Source of the DNA: Castellaniella hirudinis
Lineage (GTDB): Bacteria > Pseudomonadota > Gammaproteobacteria > Burkholderiales > Burkholderiaceae_B
Direction: 5' to 3'
Assembly: GCF_042651965.1 (NCBI RefSeq)
Contig: NZ_JBHSDY010000002.1
Location: 186,001 to 250,000, forward strand
Length of the DNA stretch: 64,000 bases
The notes under the pieces are model-generated. The model saw only the letters and a list, made by a program, of their open reading frames with translations. It ran no database searches and was not told the origin of the DNA. Positions 17,440 to 29,400 of the stretch are shown here, in pieces (positions within the stretch are counted from its first letter, which is position 1; each line of letters begins with the position of its first letter). The position numbers and the translations under genes are program-made.

Positions 17440-17459
17440 CATTGTCGTTGACGACAATG
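17440..17459. promoter_or_regulatory. Perfect palindrome upstream of lapG, possible operator
   Basis: CATTGTCGT, two bases, ACGACAATG is a perfect 9-bp dyad with a 2-bp centre, about 100 bp before the lapG ATG. The tight spacing suggests a dimeric DNA-binding protein rather than a terminator, since there is no T-run. The binding protein is unknown. Confidence 0.45.
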
Positions 17460-17633
17460 GAGGGATGGGACGCGAGCCCGGCGTGGTCCGACGGGTGGGG
17501 TTAGAACGGCATCTCCAGCGAGATGCCTGCGCAATTCGCCCGAGGAGCCAATTGCCGTCCTGCCCCCTTCTCGAAGCGAGATCAAGCCATGGTGGAAACG
17601 GATGTGCCCGCATGAAGCGCCGGGCCCACATGT

Positions 17634-17671
17634 AAAACGCCCGCTCTCCGGGAGAATCCGGAAAACGGGCG
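17634..17671 (-). terminator. Terminator of the 1820-aa adhesin gene
   Basis: On the minus strand CGCCCG (17671-17666) pairs with CGGGCG (17643-17638) and is followed by TTTTAC. A nested TCCGG/CCGGA stem fills the loop. It lies about 20 bp after the stop. Related CGCCCG stems follow the other two adhesin genes. Confidence 0.75.
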
Positions 17672-17692
17672 AAAGAGTGACGGAATAACGAT

Positions 17693-20600
17693 TTAGCCCT
17701 GATCGACCTTCAGCTTGCCGTCATTGATCAGGCTGTTGATGAGCTGGGCCTGCGTATCACCGCCATGGCCGACCGTCAGGTCGATGTTATCGATGACGAT
17801 CTGCTGGGTCACGTGATCGGCCGCCGTCCCGTCCGCGTTGACCTTCACGTCGATGACGGTCTTGCTGCCGTCGCCGCTGATGTGCAGGTACTGCGTCAGG
17901 TCGCCATGATCGCCCGGCGCAGCGCCGTCGGTGTGGCCCTGCAGCAGATCGCTGAGATCCAGCAGATCCTTGCCATTGGCGCTGGCCGCATCCACGCCGA
18001 AATCCTTGACGCGGTCCACTGCCATCGGCTGCCCGGCCTCGGCCTGGTCGCCCAGCTTCCACACGAACACATCGTCGCCCGCGCCGCCATAGAGCGTGTC
18101 GTTGCCGGCCCCGCCGATCAGGGTGTCGTTGCCACCCTGGCCATAGAGGGTGTCGTTGCCCGCGCCTCCATCGAGGGTGTCGTTCCCGCCTCGGATGTCG
18201 CCCGGCACGTTGAACTGATCGGAATGATCCTTGATGTAGTCATAGATGTCCTGGTTCGTCGCATCGTGACCCAGATCGGCCTTCAGGTACGCCTTCAGCG
18301 CATCCAGGCCCGAGCCGTCCGGCAGGTTGTCCGGACGGCCCGCCCACGACAGATTGTCGGTGTTGATGACGTCGCCGAACAGGATGTCGTTGCCGTCGCC
18401 GCCCGACAGGGTGTCGTTGCTGACCGGCAGCGGATCGGTGCTCGAAGACCCTCCCTGCAATGCAGCCTCAAGTTGAGCGGCGTTATCAACAATATCCACC
18501 TGACCGGTGTTGGCCTGAATCCACTGACCATCGTCAAGTTGAACCCACTGCTTTTGCCCAGTCGAATCCGTATTATCGAAGAACTTGAGCAGATCCTCAT
18601 TGATCCCAGAGCCAATGCCGATCGCATGAATCTCACCGTAGTTGGAGACCCTCTGGAAATCATCCAAGGCATTATTGACGTCGGAATAATCAGTGTAGTT
18701 CCCACCCCAGTTCCCCGAGCCGCTATTGCTGGACGTCGGATTGCCATCCGTCAAGAAGAACGTCAGATTTTTGTAGCTGGGGTCCGAAGGCAGCGACTGA
18801 AACCAGTCTCCAGCCTCCTTGAAAGCATCCTCATAGTTGGTTGCTCCATTAGCCGCCAAAGCATCAATCTTGGCAATCAACGCAGCCAGAGACGTAGAGT
18901 CCAGATCCTTAAACACATAGCCCGACTGCCCATAGCTCGGCGTAACATCCCTCGCGTCACTGTTAAAGTCAATCAGAGCGACATTAACCTTGCCATCATG
19001 ATTTACAAGCTGCGCAGCGAGGTTCTTCAGAGCATCCTGGACGAGTTCCATCCGGGAAATAGGCTGGTCTTCATAGTGGCTGGTATCGACCCAGGTCTTA
19101 TTCTTCCCCTTGCCACTCCAATATCCATCCTCCACCCAGACTGGCTTAGTCTGGCCGGAATCGCTACTCATCGACCCAGAAGTATCCACCACTAGCGCGA
19201 TGTTGTAGTTCTGACCTGGTTGGACCGTCGTCTTAACACCACCAGCATCGCCCAGCAGGATATCGGCGCCAATACTCCCATTCAGCGTGTTCTGCTCATT
19301 GGTACCAGTCACCAGCTTGTCGCCGACCAGGTGGATATCCACCGTCGCGGTATCCATGCCACCCTTGCCGTCGGAGACCTGCACCGTCAACGTGTCGGTC
19401 TGCTCCTTGCCGAACAGGTCACCCACCTTCGAACCATCGACCCGGACTTCTCCGGTCGCAGCATCGATGCTATAGGCGCCACTCCCGTTTCCACCGGTGA
19501 TCTGGTAGCTCAACGCATCCCCATCGACATCGTGCGCCTGCACCGCGCCCACGGTCGCCGAGCCGTCATGCGGATCCACCCCCGTGAAGGCGTAGGCGTC
19601 GCTGTTCGGCGGCGTATCGGTCGTGTCGGCACCGCTGAGGAATTCCGGCGCAGTATTGACGGCAATCGACACATGCCCCTGCGCGCCATCACCATCCGCA
19701 TCGGTGATCTGGTAGTTGAAGTCGATATGACCGTCCGCAGTCCGATCCATGGCCTGGTATTGGTAGAACTCCCATTGGCCGGTCGCGGGCGTGAGCTTGA
19801 TCTCATAAACCAGGTGCCCGTCCGCGTCCTTCCCAACGATGGTATTTCCATCGGCGGAAACCGTGCTGAACACAGCACGGCCATCGGCTGTTTTCAGCCC
19901 TGTTTCCGCGCTCGTCAGGTTCAGATCGCCCGGACCATCCGCACCATAGCTGAGCGCGATGTGGCCGGTTGCGTAGGCGATGGGATGCGTGTCCTCGGAG
20001 CCGAGGAACGTAATGCTCTTGACCGCAAAATCGCTATTGTCCTTGTGAGCCGCGGACTCACCATTATCCAGGGCCTTGAAGACGATCTTGTCGAATCCGC
20101 CGTCCTGCACCTGGAAATTGGCGGCATAGTCCCCACTGCTCGTATCAGAGGAAAATTCCTGGCTGGAGACCAAGACGCCATCCCGATAGAACAATGCAAC
20201 ACCGCGTTCAAGTTCACCACCGAACATCTGGGAGAACTCGACCGTGACACCATAGGCCACCTTGTTGCCAGACAACTCAACCGTCAATTCCTCGGAAGCG
20301 CCTTGATCACCCACCTTGCGATAATCGACCTCGCCATCAAGGGCAAAATACGGTTCGTTGCTGCTCTTGACACCCAGGCCATTGCTGTTTTGATAAACAT
20401 TCGCGGCGCCCAACGTCAGATTAGTGCTGGACGTAAAACCCACCGCCGACACCGTGACGGCACCATTATCAAAGCTATAACCAGTCTTGGAGCCTCCATA
20501 CCCGGAAAAATCGACTTTCCCAGTGTAGATATCGGGAATGTCCACATTCGTGGTCTGCACGGGAGCCGGGTTTTCCACCACAGCCGGCATATCGTCCTCA

Positions 20601-23155
20601 ATGCGCACCGTGATCGTCGTGCCTGCACTCAGATCCCCATCGGATACCGTCACCGGAATCTTCAGGTCAATCACATCCTCCACGCTGTTCTCAGGATGAT
20701 CCAGCGTATCGTGCAGCGTCACCGTGTAGCCGCGGGACGCGCCTGTGTCGCCGGCGGTCAACTGGACCGTAAGCACCTCATGGTAATCGCCGCCATTGAG
20801 CGTGCCGGTGTAGCCGACCAGCTTGCCGCCCACGTTGGTCCAATGCACCGGGAGGCCATGCGAGGTCAGGTCCGCAATCGCCGCGCCGCCCGAACCCGGG
20901 CCTTGCGCCGCGGCCACCGCCGTGCCGAGGCTGAGCGTCAGGCTCGAGACCGGCGTATCCGGATCGCCCACGGTGATCGTGCCCGCGAAGGTCGCCGAAC
21001 TGGCATGATCCCCATCGGGGCTGCCCGTGCCGTCGGCGATGCCGCGCGGCAGCGATTCCTCGGTCACGACTGCATGGACGCCCTGCAGATCCGGCGCATT
21101 CGGCACCACGATCGTGGGCGCGTCGTTGGCACCCTTGATCGAGAAGCTGACATCCTTGGTGACGGTGTCGCCGTCGCCGTCCTCCAGCGTGTAGCTGAAT
21201 TTCACGTTGATCGTATCGCCGTCATTGAGCGCCTGCGTGGCCGGCTTGGTGTTGTCCAGCGTGAACTTCCACGTCCCGTCCGCGTTCTGATCCAGATGGC
21301 CGTAGTCCGACAGGTTCACCGTCGCACCGCCCTTGGTCGCCACCGCCGTGCCCCAGGCCAGCGCACCGCTGGCCGCCGCGCCGTCGGCGCCGTAATGACT
21401 GCCACTGCCCGCGCCCAGGACGCTGCCCTCGACATGGTCGGTCGCGGCATTCTCCGTGACCGTGCCGACGTTCAGGTGATTCTCCGCCGTGGGCACATCG
21501 TCCGTAATCTCGACCGTCAGGCCCGCCGTGGCTGCATCGCCATCGCTGTCGGTGACCTTCACCGTGAAGTCGTCGCTCTCCACCGCACCGTCGACGTCGG
21601 TCGTCGCCGAGGTCAGCGTGTAGCTGTAGCTGTACACGCCGCCAGACAACGTCACCGTCAGCGTGCCGTGCGCACCCTGCACCGTGCCGCCAGCGGTCAC
21701 GTCCACCGGACCGTCCTTGCCCGTGATCTCGACCTTGCCGATCGCGTCGTTGCCCGTGTTGATGTTCAGCGTGCCGCTCGTCGTCTTGCTGTCGCCAGGC
21801 GCGGAACCATCGGCCAGGCCCGATTCGAGCACCGTGCCCGTGCCGGGCTGCGCAGCCGGATCGCTCGGCGTGACCTCGATCTCCGGCTTGGAGTCCGCCA
21901 CCAGATTGATCGTCACCTCCGCCACCGACGGATCCCCGTCAGCGTCCGTGATCTCGTACTTGAACGTGACCTTGCCTTCCTCGCCCGCCGCAGGCGTATA
22001 CGTGAAGGTGCCGTTGTCGTTGTAGACCAGTTCGCCCTTGCCGCTCAGGCTGCCGTCCACCAGCTTCACACCCGTTGCCAGGTCCACGTCATCGGCGCCA
22101 CCCTTGTCGTTGGCAAACACGTCGACATCGACCGCCGTATTCTCAGCCCCCTGATCCACCTCATCGGCAACCGCCTGAGGCACCGTATCCGTAATGTTCG
22201 CCACCAGATCAGACGACACGGTCCGGCCCTGGGTATCCACCACAGTGATCCCGATGGTATCCAGGACCGACTCGCCATCTCCCTGGCGATGATCCTGCCA
22301 GCCGTCGGAAGTATAGCGATAGCTGACTTCGCCCGTGCTGGGGTTATAACCGGTGATCACCAGCAAGCCACGGTCAGTGTCGATTTCGATCGGGGAGCCG
22401 GATGCGGCCAGCAACTGAGCCAGAGTGACCGTCAGGGTGGTACCTGCCGGAGCAACTGCACCGCCATCCGTTCCGGTTTCAGCGGAAAAATTGAATATCA
22501 AGGCCTGCAGGCCGCCAGCAGCACTGAAGCTAAACGAGCCGACCACCCCGTCTACTGCTTCAGTCTTGTCTTCAGAGATCGTGAAATTACCCGGAGTCGC
22601 GGTCGGCTCGTTGTTCGCATCAGGAATCTCGATAGTCGGAGCGGGAAGCAACGCCGCCGCAACACCATCGTCCCCCGCAGCCGCCCCGCCCAGCAGCACG
22701 AATTCAGGCGTTTCCACGCCCGGTCGCGGATAGGCCAGGCCCAGGGGCGTGGTGGCCTCGACCACGCTGGACAAGCGGGTGAAGCTGTCGCCGCCGCCAC
22801 CGCCGCCGGTCAGCACCGCGGCGGTCGGATCCAGGAGGGCGAACGGGTCCTGGCCCGCGTCCAGCGCGGCCAGAATCTGGTCGGCCACAGTGTCGGCTGG
22901 CGGCGTCACCGCATTGTCAGCCGGCTGCGGCTGCGCGGCAGCCAGATCGTCGGTGACCAGCATGTCGGCATTCTGACCGACGATGACCGGCGGCACGCCG
23001 TTGGCCTGCAGGGTCACGCTGGCGCCCTCGTTCGTCAGGATGTGCGCGTTGACCGGCACGCGCATGCCTTCGTGCAGCGCAATCATGGTGCCATCGGATG
23101 CGCGCATCCAGGCTTGGCCGGTGACGTGGGTGATCAGAACGGTATCGGTTGCCAT
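17693..23155 (-). CDS. LapA-like giant adhesin with retention module, VWA domain and RTX repeats (1820 aa)
   Basis: This is a type I-secreted cell-surface adhesin, probably for biofilm attachment. Residues 1-115 form the LapA retention module, with the LapG site DPTAAV (A112/A113) followed by a six-glycine linker. The middle is a series of VCBS/T1SS-143-type beta-sandwich repeats (EDD-P and NDAP signatures). A von Willebrand A domain (about 1310-1540) carries the MIDAS DTSGSMS and FFLTDGNP. RTX nonapeptides (GGAGNDTLYGG type, about 1580 and 1655-1700) bind calcium. The end, QLINSLINDGKLKVDQG, is the secretion signal shared with its two paralogues. It is secreted without a Sec signal. It has its own promoter and terminator. 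Confidence 0.92.
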   Translation of the reverse strand: MATDTVLITHVTGQAWMRASDGTMIALHEGMRVPVNAHILTNEGASVTLQANGVPPVIVGQNADMLVTDDLAAAQPQPADNAVTPPADTVADQILAALDAGQDPFALLDPTAAVLTGGGGGGDSFTRLSSVVEATTPLGLAYPRPGVETPEFVLLGGAAAGDDGVAAALLPAPTIEIPDANNEPTATPGNFTISEDKTEAVDGVVGSFSFSAAGGLQALIFNFSAETGTDGGAVAPAGTTLTVTLAQLLAASGSPIEIDTDRGLLVITGYNPSTGEVSYRYTSDGWQDHRQGDGESVLDTIGITVVDTQGRTVSSDLVANITDTVPQAVADEVDQGAENTAVDVDVFANDKGGADDVDLATGVKLVDGSLSGKGELVYNDNGTFTYTPAAGEEGKVTFKYEITDADGDPSVAEVTINLVADSKPEIEVTPSDPAAQPGTGTVLESGLADGSAPGDSKTTSGTLNINTGNDAIGKVEITGKDGPVDVTAGGTVQGAHGTLTVTLSGGVYSYSYTLTSATTDVDGAVESDDFTVKVTDSDGDAATAGLTVEITDDVPTAENHLNVGTVTENAATDHVEGSVLGAGSGSHYGADGAAASGALAWGTAVATKGGATVNLSDYGHLDQNADGTWKFTLDNTKPATQALNDGDTINVKFSYTLEDGDGDTVTKDVSFSIKGANDAPTIVVPNAPDLQGVHAVVTEESLPRGIADGTGSPDGDHASSATFAGTITVGDPDTPVSSLTLSLGTAVAAAQGPGSGGAAIADLTSHGLPVHWTNVGGKLVGYTGTLNGGDYHEVLTVQLTAGDTGASRGYTVTLHDTLDHPENSVEDVIDLKIPVTVSDGDLSAGTTITVRIEDDMPAVVENPAPVQTTNVDIPDIYTGKVDFSGYGGSKTGYSFDNGAVTVSAVGFTSSTNLTLGAANVYQNSNGLGVKSSNEPYFALDGEVDYRKVGDQGASEELTVELSGNKVAYGVTVEFSQMFGGELERGVALFYRDGVLVSSQEFSSDTSSGDYAANFQVQDGGFDKIVFKALDNGESAAHKDNSDFAVKSITFLGSEDTHPIAYATGHIALSYGADGPGDLNLTSAETGLKTADGRAVFSTVSADGNTIVGKDADGHLVYEIKLTPATGQWEFYQYQAMDRTADGHIDFNYQITDADGDGAQGHVSIAVNTAPEFLSGADTTDTPPNSDAYAFTGVDPHDGSATVGAVQAHDVDGDALSYQITGGNGSGAYSIDAATGEVRVDGSKVGDLFGKEQTDTLTVQVSDGKGGMDTATVDIHLVGDKLVTGTNEQNTLNGSIGADILLGDAGGVKTTVQPGQNYNIALVVDTSGSMSSDSGQTKPVWVEDGYWSGKGKNKTWVDTSHYEDQPISRMELVQDALKNLAAQLVNHDGKVNVALIDFNSDARDVTPSYGQSGYVFKDLDSTSLAALIAKIDALAANGATNYEDAFKEAGDWFQSLPSDPSYKNLTFFLTDGNPTSSNSGSGNWGGNYTDYSDVNNALDDFQRVSNYGEIHAIGIGSGINEDLLKFFDNTDSTGQKQWVQLDDGQWIQANTGQVDIVDNAAQLEAALQGGSSSTDPLPVSNDTLSGGDGNDILFGDVINTDNLSWAGRPDNLPDGSGLDALKAYLKADLGHDATNQDIYDYIKDHSDQFNVPGDIRGGNDTLDGGAGNDTLYGQGGNDTLIGGAGNDTLYGGAGDDVFVWKLGDQAEAGQPMAVDRVKDFGVDAASANGKDLLDLSDLLQGHTDGAAPGDHGDLTQYLHISGDGSKTVIDVKVNADGTAADHVTQQIVIDNIDLTVGHGGDTQAQLINSLINDGKLKVDQG
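22785..23155 (-). repeat. Retention-module coding repeat, copy A
   Basis: The first 370 bp or so of this adhesin gene are nearly the same as 32506-32876, the start of the 3156-aa gene. Only a handful of amino-acid changes occur in the first 120 residues (for example VVGQNADM against IIGQNTDM). The identity falls off after the glycine linker. This suggests a recent duplication or gene conversion. Confidence 0.8.
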
Positions 23156-23234
23156 TTTTATTGAGTTCCCAGTGGTGAATTCGGTTGCGCCTGCCTATCC
23201 GCGAAACGTGTACTGGCGGCGAGCATGAATCTGG

Positions 23235-23281
23235 ATGTTACGCATGTGCCCACGCACTTTATATTGGCGGGAAAGACAATA
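23235..23281 (-). promoter_or_regulatory. Promoter of the 1820-aa adhesin gene, shared architecture
   Basis: On the minus strand TATTGTCTTTCCCGCCAATA (23281-23262) is followed after 21 bases by TAACAT (23240-23235), a plausible -10. The same box and spacing occur before the other two substrates. The element begins about 107 bp before the start codon. No good -35 fits, so the conserved box may bind an activator. An 11-bp GC-rich leader segment (23216-23226) is also shared with the 3156-aa gene at the same distance. Confidence 0.65.
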
Positions 23282-23344
23282 CAGGGCAGGACTTGACTGC
23301 AGAAAAGCAAAGATATGTCAAAACTGCGGCCAGGGAGAGGGCAG

Positions 23345-23384
23345 AAAAATCGCCCGCACCCCGGGGCTGGCCGGAATGCGGGCG
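23345..23384 (-). terminator. Terminator of the 3156-aa adhesin gene
   Basis: On the minus strand CGCCCGC (23384-23378) pairs with GCGGGCG (23357-23351), followed directly by ATTTTTC. It is a 7-bp perfect stem about 20 bp after the stop codon, with a strong T-run. Confidence 0.85.
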
Positions 23385-23405
23385 AAGGACTGACTGTAGA
23401 GTGGT

Positions 23406-26400
23406 TTAGCTGTTGTGATCCACGTTCAGTTTGCCCTGCTGGATCAGGCTGTTGATCAAGCTGGCTTGCCCTTCAGGCGAAGCCAGGTCATGGCCTGTCG
23501 TCAAATCAGCGCGGCCCTCCAGCACAATTTGCTGGTCATAGCCATTTCCCGCAGCGTTCAGGGTGCCGTGTGAACTGACGTTAATGACCGCGTTATCGCC
23601 ATCCTTGGAGATATGCAGATACTGGGTCAGATCTCCTGAGACCGTGCCATCGACACCTACCGTCAGATGGGCCTGTTCGCCTTGCAGCAGTTGACTCAGA
23701 TCCAGCACGTCCTGGTGGGACTTATCGGTATCGCCCTGGATGCCATACGTATCGCCCTTGCCGAAATCCGTGATCGTATCGACCGGAATCGGGCCGGTGA
23801 CCGGGCCATGGCCGCCATCCGCCCACTGATCCCCCAAGGTCCAGACGAAGGTATCGTGGCCATCGCCGCCGATCAGGGTGTCGTTGCCGGCACCACCATG
23901 CAGCACGTCGTTGCCGGAGCCGCCATACAGGACATCGTGGCCGGCGCCGCCATGCAGCTCGTCGTTGCCGCCCTGCCCGAACAGGACGTCATCACCGTCA
24001 CCGCCGAACAGTTTGTCGTTGTGATCCGACGGGTCAGATGCACCGAATTTTTCCAGATTCGCCTGGATAAACTCGTAAACCTGAGCGTTGCTGGGGGCCA
24101 CTCCGTCATGCGCCTGAGTCAGGTAGTCCTTCAAGACATCCAGGTTGTTCAGGGTTTCGTCCGCAGGCTTGTCCTTGCCGGCCCAATCGAGCCAGGCCAC
24201 ATTCAGTTCGTCGCCGAACAGGATGTCGTTGCCGTTGCCTCCGTACAGCGTGTCGGCGCCCGCACCGGCATGCGTGCTGTCCTGGAAGCCCTTGTCCAGG
24301 GCATTCAGGAGGGCCTGCATGCTGTCGTCCTTGGAGTCATCGACGATGGTGACTTCGCCGACTTGGCCAGTCAGCGTCGTTTTGCTTCCGCTATTGGGAT
24401 TACCGCTATCGTCCATGACGATGCTGCCCAGCGTCGTGCTGCCGGACTCGGTTGTGTTGTCGAAGAACCGCAGTTGATTTTCGGAAACCCCGGCGCCGAT
24501 GCCGATGGCATATACATCGGTCCCGGTGTGCGTCAGCAAGGACTTATAGGCATCGATACCAGCTTTCATATCGTGCGTATACGTTTCCGTTTCGTAGGAG
24601 CCGTGGCCGGGATGCGGACTATTCGTCATCGTCGGATCGCCGTCCGTCAGGAAGAAGGTCAGGTTTCCGTAGCCGTCCTTGGCATGAACACCAGCGCCTG
24701 TCGTCTTGCCGAACCACTGTTCCGCCGCCTGGAACGCCGCTTCGTAGTTGGTGTAATAGCCAGGATTGACGCTGCTCACAGTCAGATTATCGATAGCGTG
24801 CTTCAACTTGGCCAGATTGCCGGCTTCATCGTCCCCATTGAGGACGACCGTCACGGGCGTGGCGGCCCTGCTGCCGAACCCGATCAGCGTCACGATCAGT
24901 TCGCCGTCGTGCGCCGCCAGTTTGTCGGCAAAGCCTTCCAGCGCCTGTTTGGCGATTGCCAGACGATCGATGTCCTTGCCGTTTTTGCCGGCGTTGTTTT
25001 CCTGCATGCTATAGGACAGGTCGACCAGCAGAGCGACGTTGTAATTGCCCCCCGGCACCGGTTCGCCCGGCACCATGCCGCCGGGATCGCCGATCAGGAC
25101 ATCGTGAGAATCCGCCCCGCTGCCGGAACTCGGCAAGGTATCGTTGCCCGACGTGCCGACTGTCTCGGTGTAGTGATCGATCGTGGCGGGGACGGTCGTG
25201 GTCGCCTCATCGCTGTTGGCGGACTCGACCGACGTGACGCTGGCGGTGAGGCCGGACAAATCGGGCGCGCCGCCACCTGATCCGGTGGGCGCCGTCAGGT
25301 GCAGATCGCTGAGATCCGTACCGGCAGGGAACGTCCAGGTGTGTCCAGCACCAGCCGTACCGACAAGCTGCCCATCCCCATCGACAAACGAAGCACCGTC
25401 CGGCAGGCCCTTGATGGTGATCGGCGTCAGATGTTCACTGCCGTCCGTATCGGACAGCGCGGCGGACAGGTTGACGTCGTAGGTGGCGTGGCCGTCGGTG
25501 GTGTGGGTTGTGGTTTTGATGTCATCACCAATCGTTTTCCCATCACCGAAGACAAGCGCCTCGATGCTTTTCAGCTCGATATATGCGCCGGTACTCCTGT
25601 CAGTGACTTTGTAATCCCACTGATCATTCTTATGGGGATAGTCGATCTCGTACTGATCACGATCCTTGGTGAAATAAACGACGTCGTAGCCTTTCTTGCC
25701 ATCGATTTTTCCATCGGCACCATTACTGGCTTCTTTGATGTCCCCATCGACGACAAAGATATTGCTGTACTTGGTGCCTTGAATCGTATTTGTGCCCTGG
25801 TTCTGATCACTGTTCGGATAATCAATGGTCGGCATATCGTCCACGATGTTTCCGTCAGGGCCGATACTGAATGATTTGTCTCCGAACTCAACCAAGGTCG
25901 TCTTGCTGCCCTCCGTGATCACCGGCTCGCTCAGCGAGAAGTGCAGTACGGGCGCATCCGCCACCGGGGTGATGTCGATGGACAGCGTGGCGGTGTCGCC
26001 CACGGGGTTGCCGTCCGAACCAACCGCCCGATAGCCCAGTTGGGCATAATCGTTGGCCGAATCACCGGTTACGCCGCCGGACTGGTTGGGTTCAGGCACG
26101 AAGCGCAGGCTCGTGCCGCTGGACAGATCGCTTTCCTTGAACTGATCGCCGGCCTTCACATTGAACCAGTCCGTGCCATTCGTGGAATACTGCAGCACGC
26201 CATGCTCAGGCAACGATGTGATGCTGACGGCCGGATCGTCGCCGCCGTTGGCGACGTGGAAGCTGTCCCAATTCAGCCCGATGATCGTGTCTTCGTTCGC
26301 ACTGATTTCGCTGCTTTCGACGGTGGGCGGCTGCTCGGTCAGACCCTTCAGATTGATCTCGATCCCCGTGTTCACCGAATCACCGTCGCCATCGGTCACC

Positions 26401-29400
26401 ACGGCGCCCAGGTCGAGGGTGATGTCGGTATCCGTGCTGGAGCCCGAAGTGACGGTTTCATAACCGACACTCATGCCCGTAATGGCATAGACCGTCGCAT
26501 TATTGGCCCCGCTCAGCGTCACGGACGTGATTTCCGTCGCATTCATCCCGGCTGGGAGATCCTTCACATCAATAACGATCGAAGCGCCGTCGGCAGACGG
26601 AATGATGGTGATCGGATGCGCCGTGTCTCCATTGACAATGACGCTGACCCGCTCACCCGCTTGCAGATCAAACGTGGTGAACTCCACGTGCGTGATCTGG
26701 TTTCCACCATTGGGATTGAACGTGAAGGTCAGGCTTTCAGCAGAGCCTCCATCATGATTAATGAAGTTATTCCCGTCGCCATGCACGGTGACGCCCAATT
26801 TCCCATAGGCGATATAAGGATCAATCGTCTGGCCCGGCCTGTTGGCGTCCGCAGCACTCAAATTCACCGTGAACGGGCCATCCGCGCCAAGAGTGATCTG
26901 GTTATACACCCCGTCGGCAATGCCACTGAAAGTGAAGTCCTGCGTGTGCGACTCGGAGGCGGCCGCGGCCGGCAGCGGATCGATGACCCCCTGCACCGTC
27001 ACGGTATAACTGCCATGATCACCCGCCCCGCCCGTCAGGCTCGGGGTGATGGTCAGCACCGCAGTCTGGCTGGCATCGCCTTCCTTGACGGCGATGACGC
27101 TGCCGTCATCCTTTGCAACCCAGACCAGATTCGTGCCGTCAGAGGTCAACTGCACATCGGCGTCACCGACATGCGCCGTGACAGGCTGGCCATTCAGTGA
27201 CGCGCCATCCTTGCCTGTGATCGCCACGGTGGCGTTTTCAAAGTCGGCGCCGACGGAAATGCCCAGGTCGCCGGTGGCTGCGCCCTCTCCGTTCTGCACA
27301 TCCACGATGGTGCTGCGATCGAAGTCGGCATCATTCGGCCCCTTGAGCAAGATCGGGCTGTCGTCCTCGATACGCACGATGATGTCGGCCGTGTCTGACT
27401 TGCCCGACGTCGGATCGAAGACCGAAACCGGGATTTTCAGGTCGATGATGTCTTCCTGGTCATGGCCCTGGTGATCCAGGGGCTGGAGTTGCGTGACTTC
27501 GTAGCCAGTCACCACGCCATCGGTCTTCGTCAGTTCGACCTTGATGACCCAAGAGGATTCGTTCGTCTCGTCGTTGCCCGTATAGGCGACCAGCGTGCCT
27601 CCCACCAGCGCCCACGAAACCGGCTGGCCGTGGGACTGCAGCGGATTCCCCGCAGAGAAGTCGCCCGTATTGATGCCACTCGACTGAGTCGCGTCGGCAT
27701 AGCCCCAGGAGGCGGTCACATTCGCGCCCAAAGAGACGACCAGGCTCGATACGGGGGTATCTGGATCCCCCAGAATGAGCGACCCCGTGGCGGTTTGCTC
27801 GCTGGCCTGGTCCGGATAGGGATACGGCGAGGGCGTCGGATACTGGCCATTCGTGTCGTCGGGGTTGCCATGGGCCAGGGCCTCGTCCGTGACCATGGAG
27901 TCCGTGACGCTGATGGTCGGCGCCGCGACCGGCATGCCGATGGTGACCGTACCCGGCGTTGGATCGCCGTCGGCATCCTTGACGATATAACCGAACGGCA
28001 AGGTTTCGACCGGTTTCCCATCCGCGCCGCGCAGGGTCTGGTAGCCGAAATATTCCCAGGAACCGTTTTGCGTCAAGATCAGTTGGAAGGCAACCGTACC
28101 GGCATCGCCGTAAGTGCCGGTCAGAACGGTACCGCCTTCATTGGGCGTCAGGATCAGTTGCGTCAAATGGGCGGCATCTGCCCCCACGTAAAGGGCCTGC
28201 GCGGCAGCAGCCCAGGCCAGGCCACCGGCGCCATCGGCACCATAGGCGAAGTTGAGGTCGCCCCCCGCATGCACAACGGCCCCCGGCGGCGGCCCGTCGA
28301 AGGTGATGGTCTTGATGCCGAAGTCGCTGTTGTCGCCCCGGTTGTCCTTGCCATTGCCGTTGTCGGTGGCCTTGAATACCAGCGTGTCGAATGCACCGAA
28401 CGTGTCGGTATGCAGCAGGCCGGAAACATAGTTGCCGTCCGGATCCGTCGAGCTGAACGACTGTTCACCGACCTTCTCGCCGCCCCGCCAGAACTCGACC
28501 ACGCCGGACTCTTTTTCGCCGCCGAAGAACATGGAAAATTCAACTTGGGCGCTGTAAGCGACCTTGCCGTCGGGCAGCCTGACCGTCAGGGTTTCGGAAT
28601 TCGCAGTGCCGTTCTCCAGGACACGATAATCAATCTCGCCCGGCAGGGTGTGGTAGGGGTCGGCCGTACTTGCCACCCCCACGCCGTTGCCGTCCTGAAA
28701 GACTTTGGCGTCTTCAAGACCCACATCCGCCGCAGACTTGAATCCCTGGGCCGACACCGTGATCTCGGCATCACCAGTGCCCGTGAATTTCATGCCGAGG
28801 TCGCTATCCCCGTCACGAGTACCATTCGTGGTGAAATCGACGGTCCCCACATAGACATTGGGGATATTCGCAGACGAGGCCTGGGCAACATCGCTGTCAT
28901 AGGTTTGCGGGCTGTCGTCCTCGACGCGGACGGTGATGGCAGACTCCGTCACGCCGCCCTGGCCGTCGCTGACCGTGATCGGGATGTTCAGGTTCAGGAC
29001 GTCTTCGGCCGCACCCTCCGTGATCGGGTGGTCGATGGCGCCCTTCAGATCCACGGTATAGGTGTAATGGCCGTTCGGCTGCCCGTCAGTCGCCCCCTGA
29101 ACCAGCGTGATTTCGATGATGTCCTGACGCACGCCATCGATCATGACGTAACCGCTCAGGGTATGACCGTCGGCAGCGGATTCCCACTGAAGGGGCTGTC
29201 CGTGGGAGGTCAGGGCTTGCACGGCCCCGCCCACATCACGTGTTGCCACGACACCGGAACCGTCTCCCAGGGAGACCGACACATTCGACAATGCCGTATC
29301 GACGTCCGCGACGGTGAACGTGCCGGACGCCGTCGGGCTATCGGTCTTGTCGCCGCTCAGCGTATCGTTGCCGATGGCGTCATCAGGGCCATCCTTGATG

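Larger units (their letters stand above)
17344..17692. other. Intergenic region between lapG and the 1820-aa adhesin gene
   Basis: About 350 bp with no convincing gene. It holds the lapG leader, the palindrome at 17440-17459 and the adhesin terminator at 17634-17671. Nothing else was recognised between 17460 and 17634. Confidence 0.7.

Noticed and set aside
19220..23164. Very long open frame (1314 codons) on the plus strand opposite the 1820-aa adhesin
   Set aside because: It mirrors repetitive GC-rich coding DNA, is rich in Arg/His/Ile and lacks any domain or ribosome site. The minus-strand adhesin explains the region fully.
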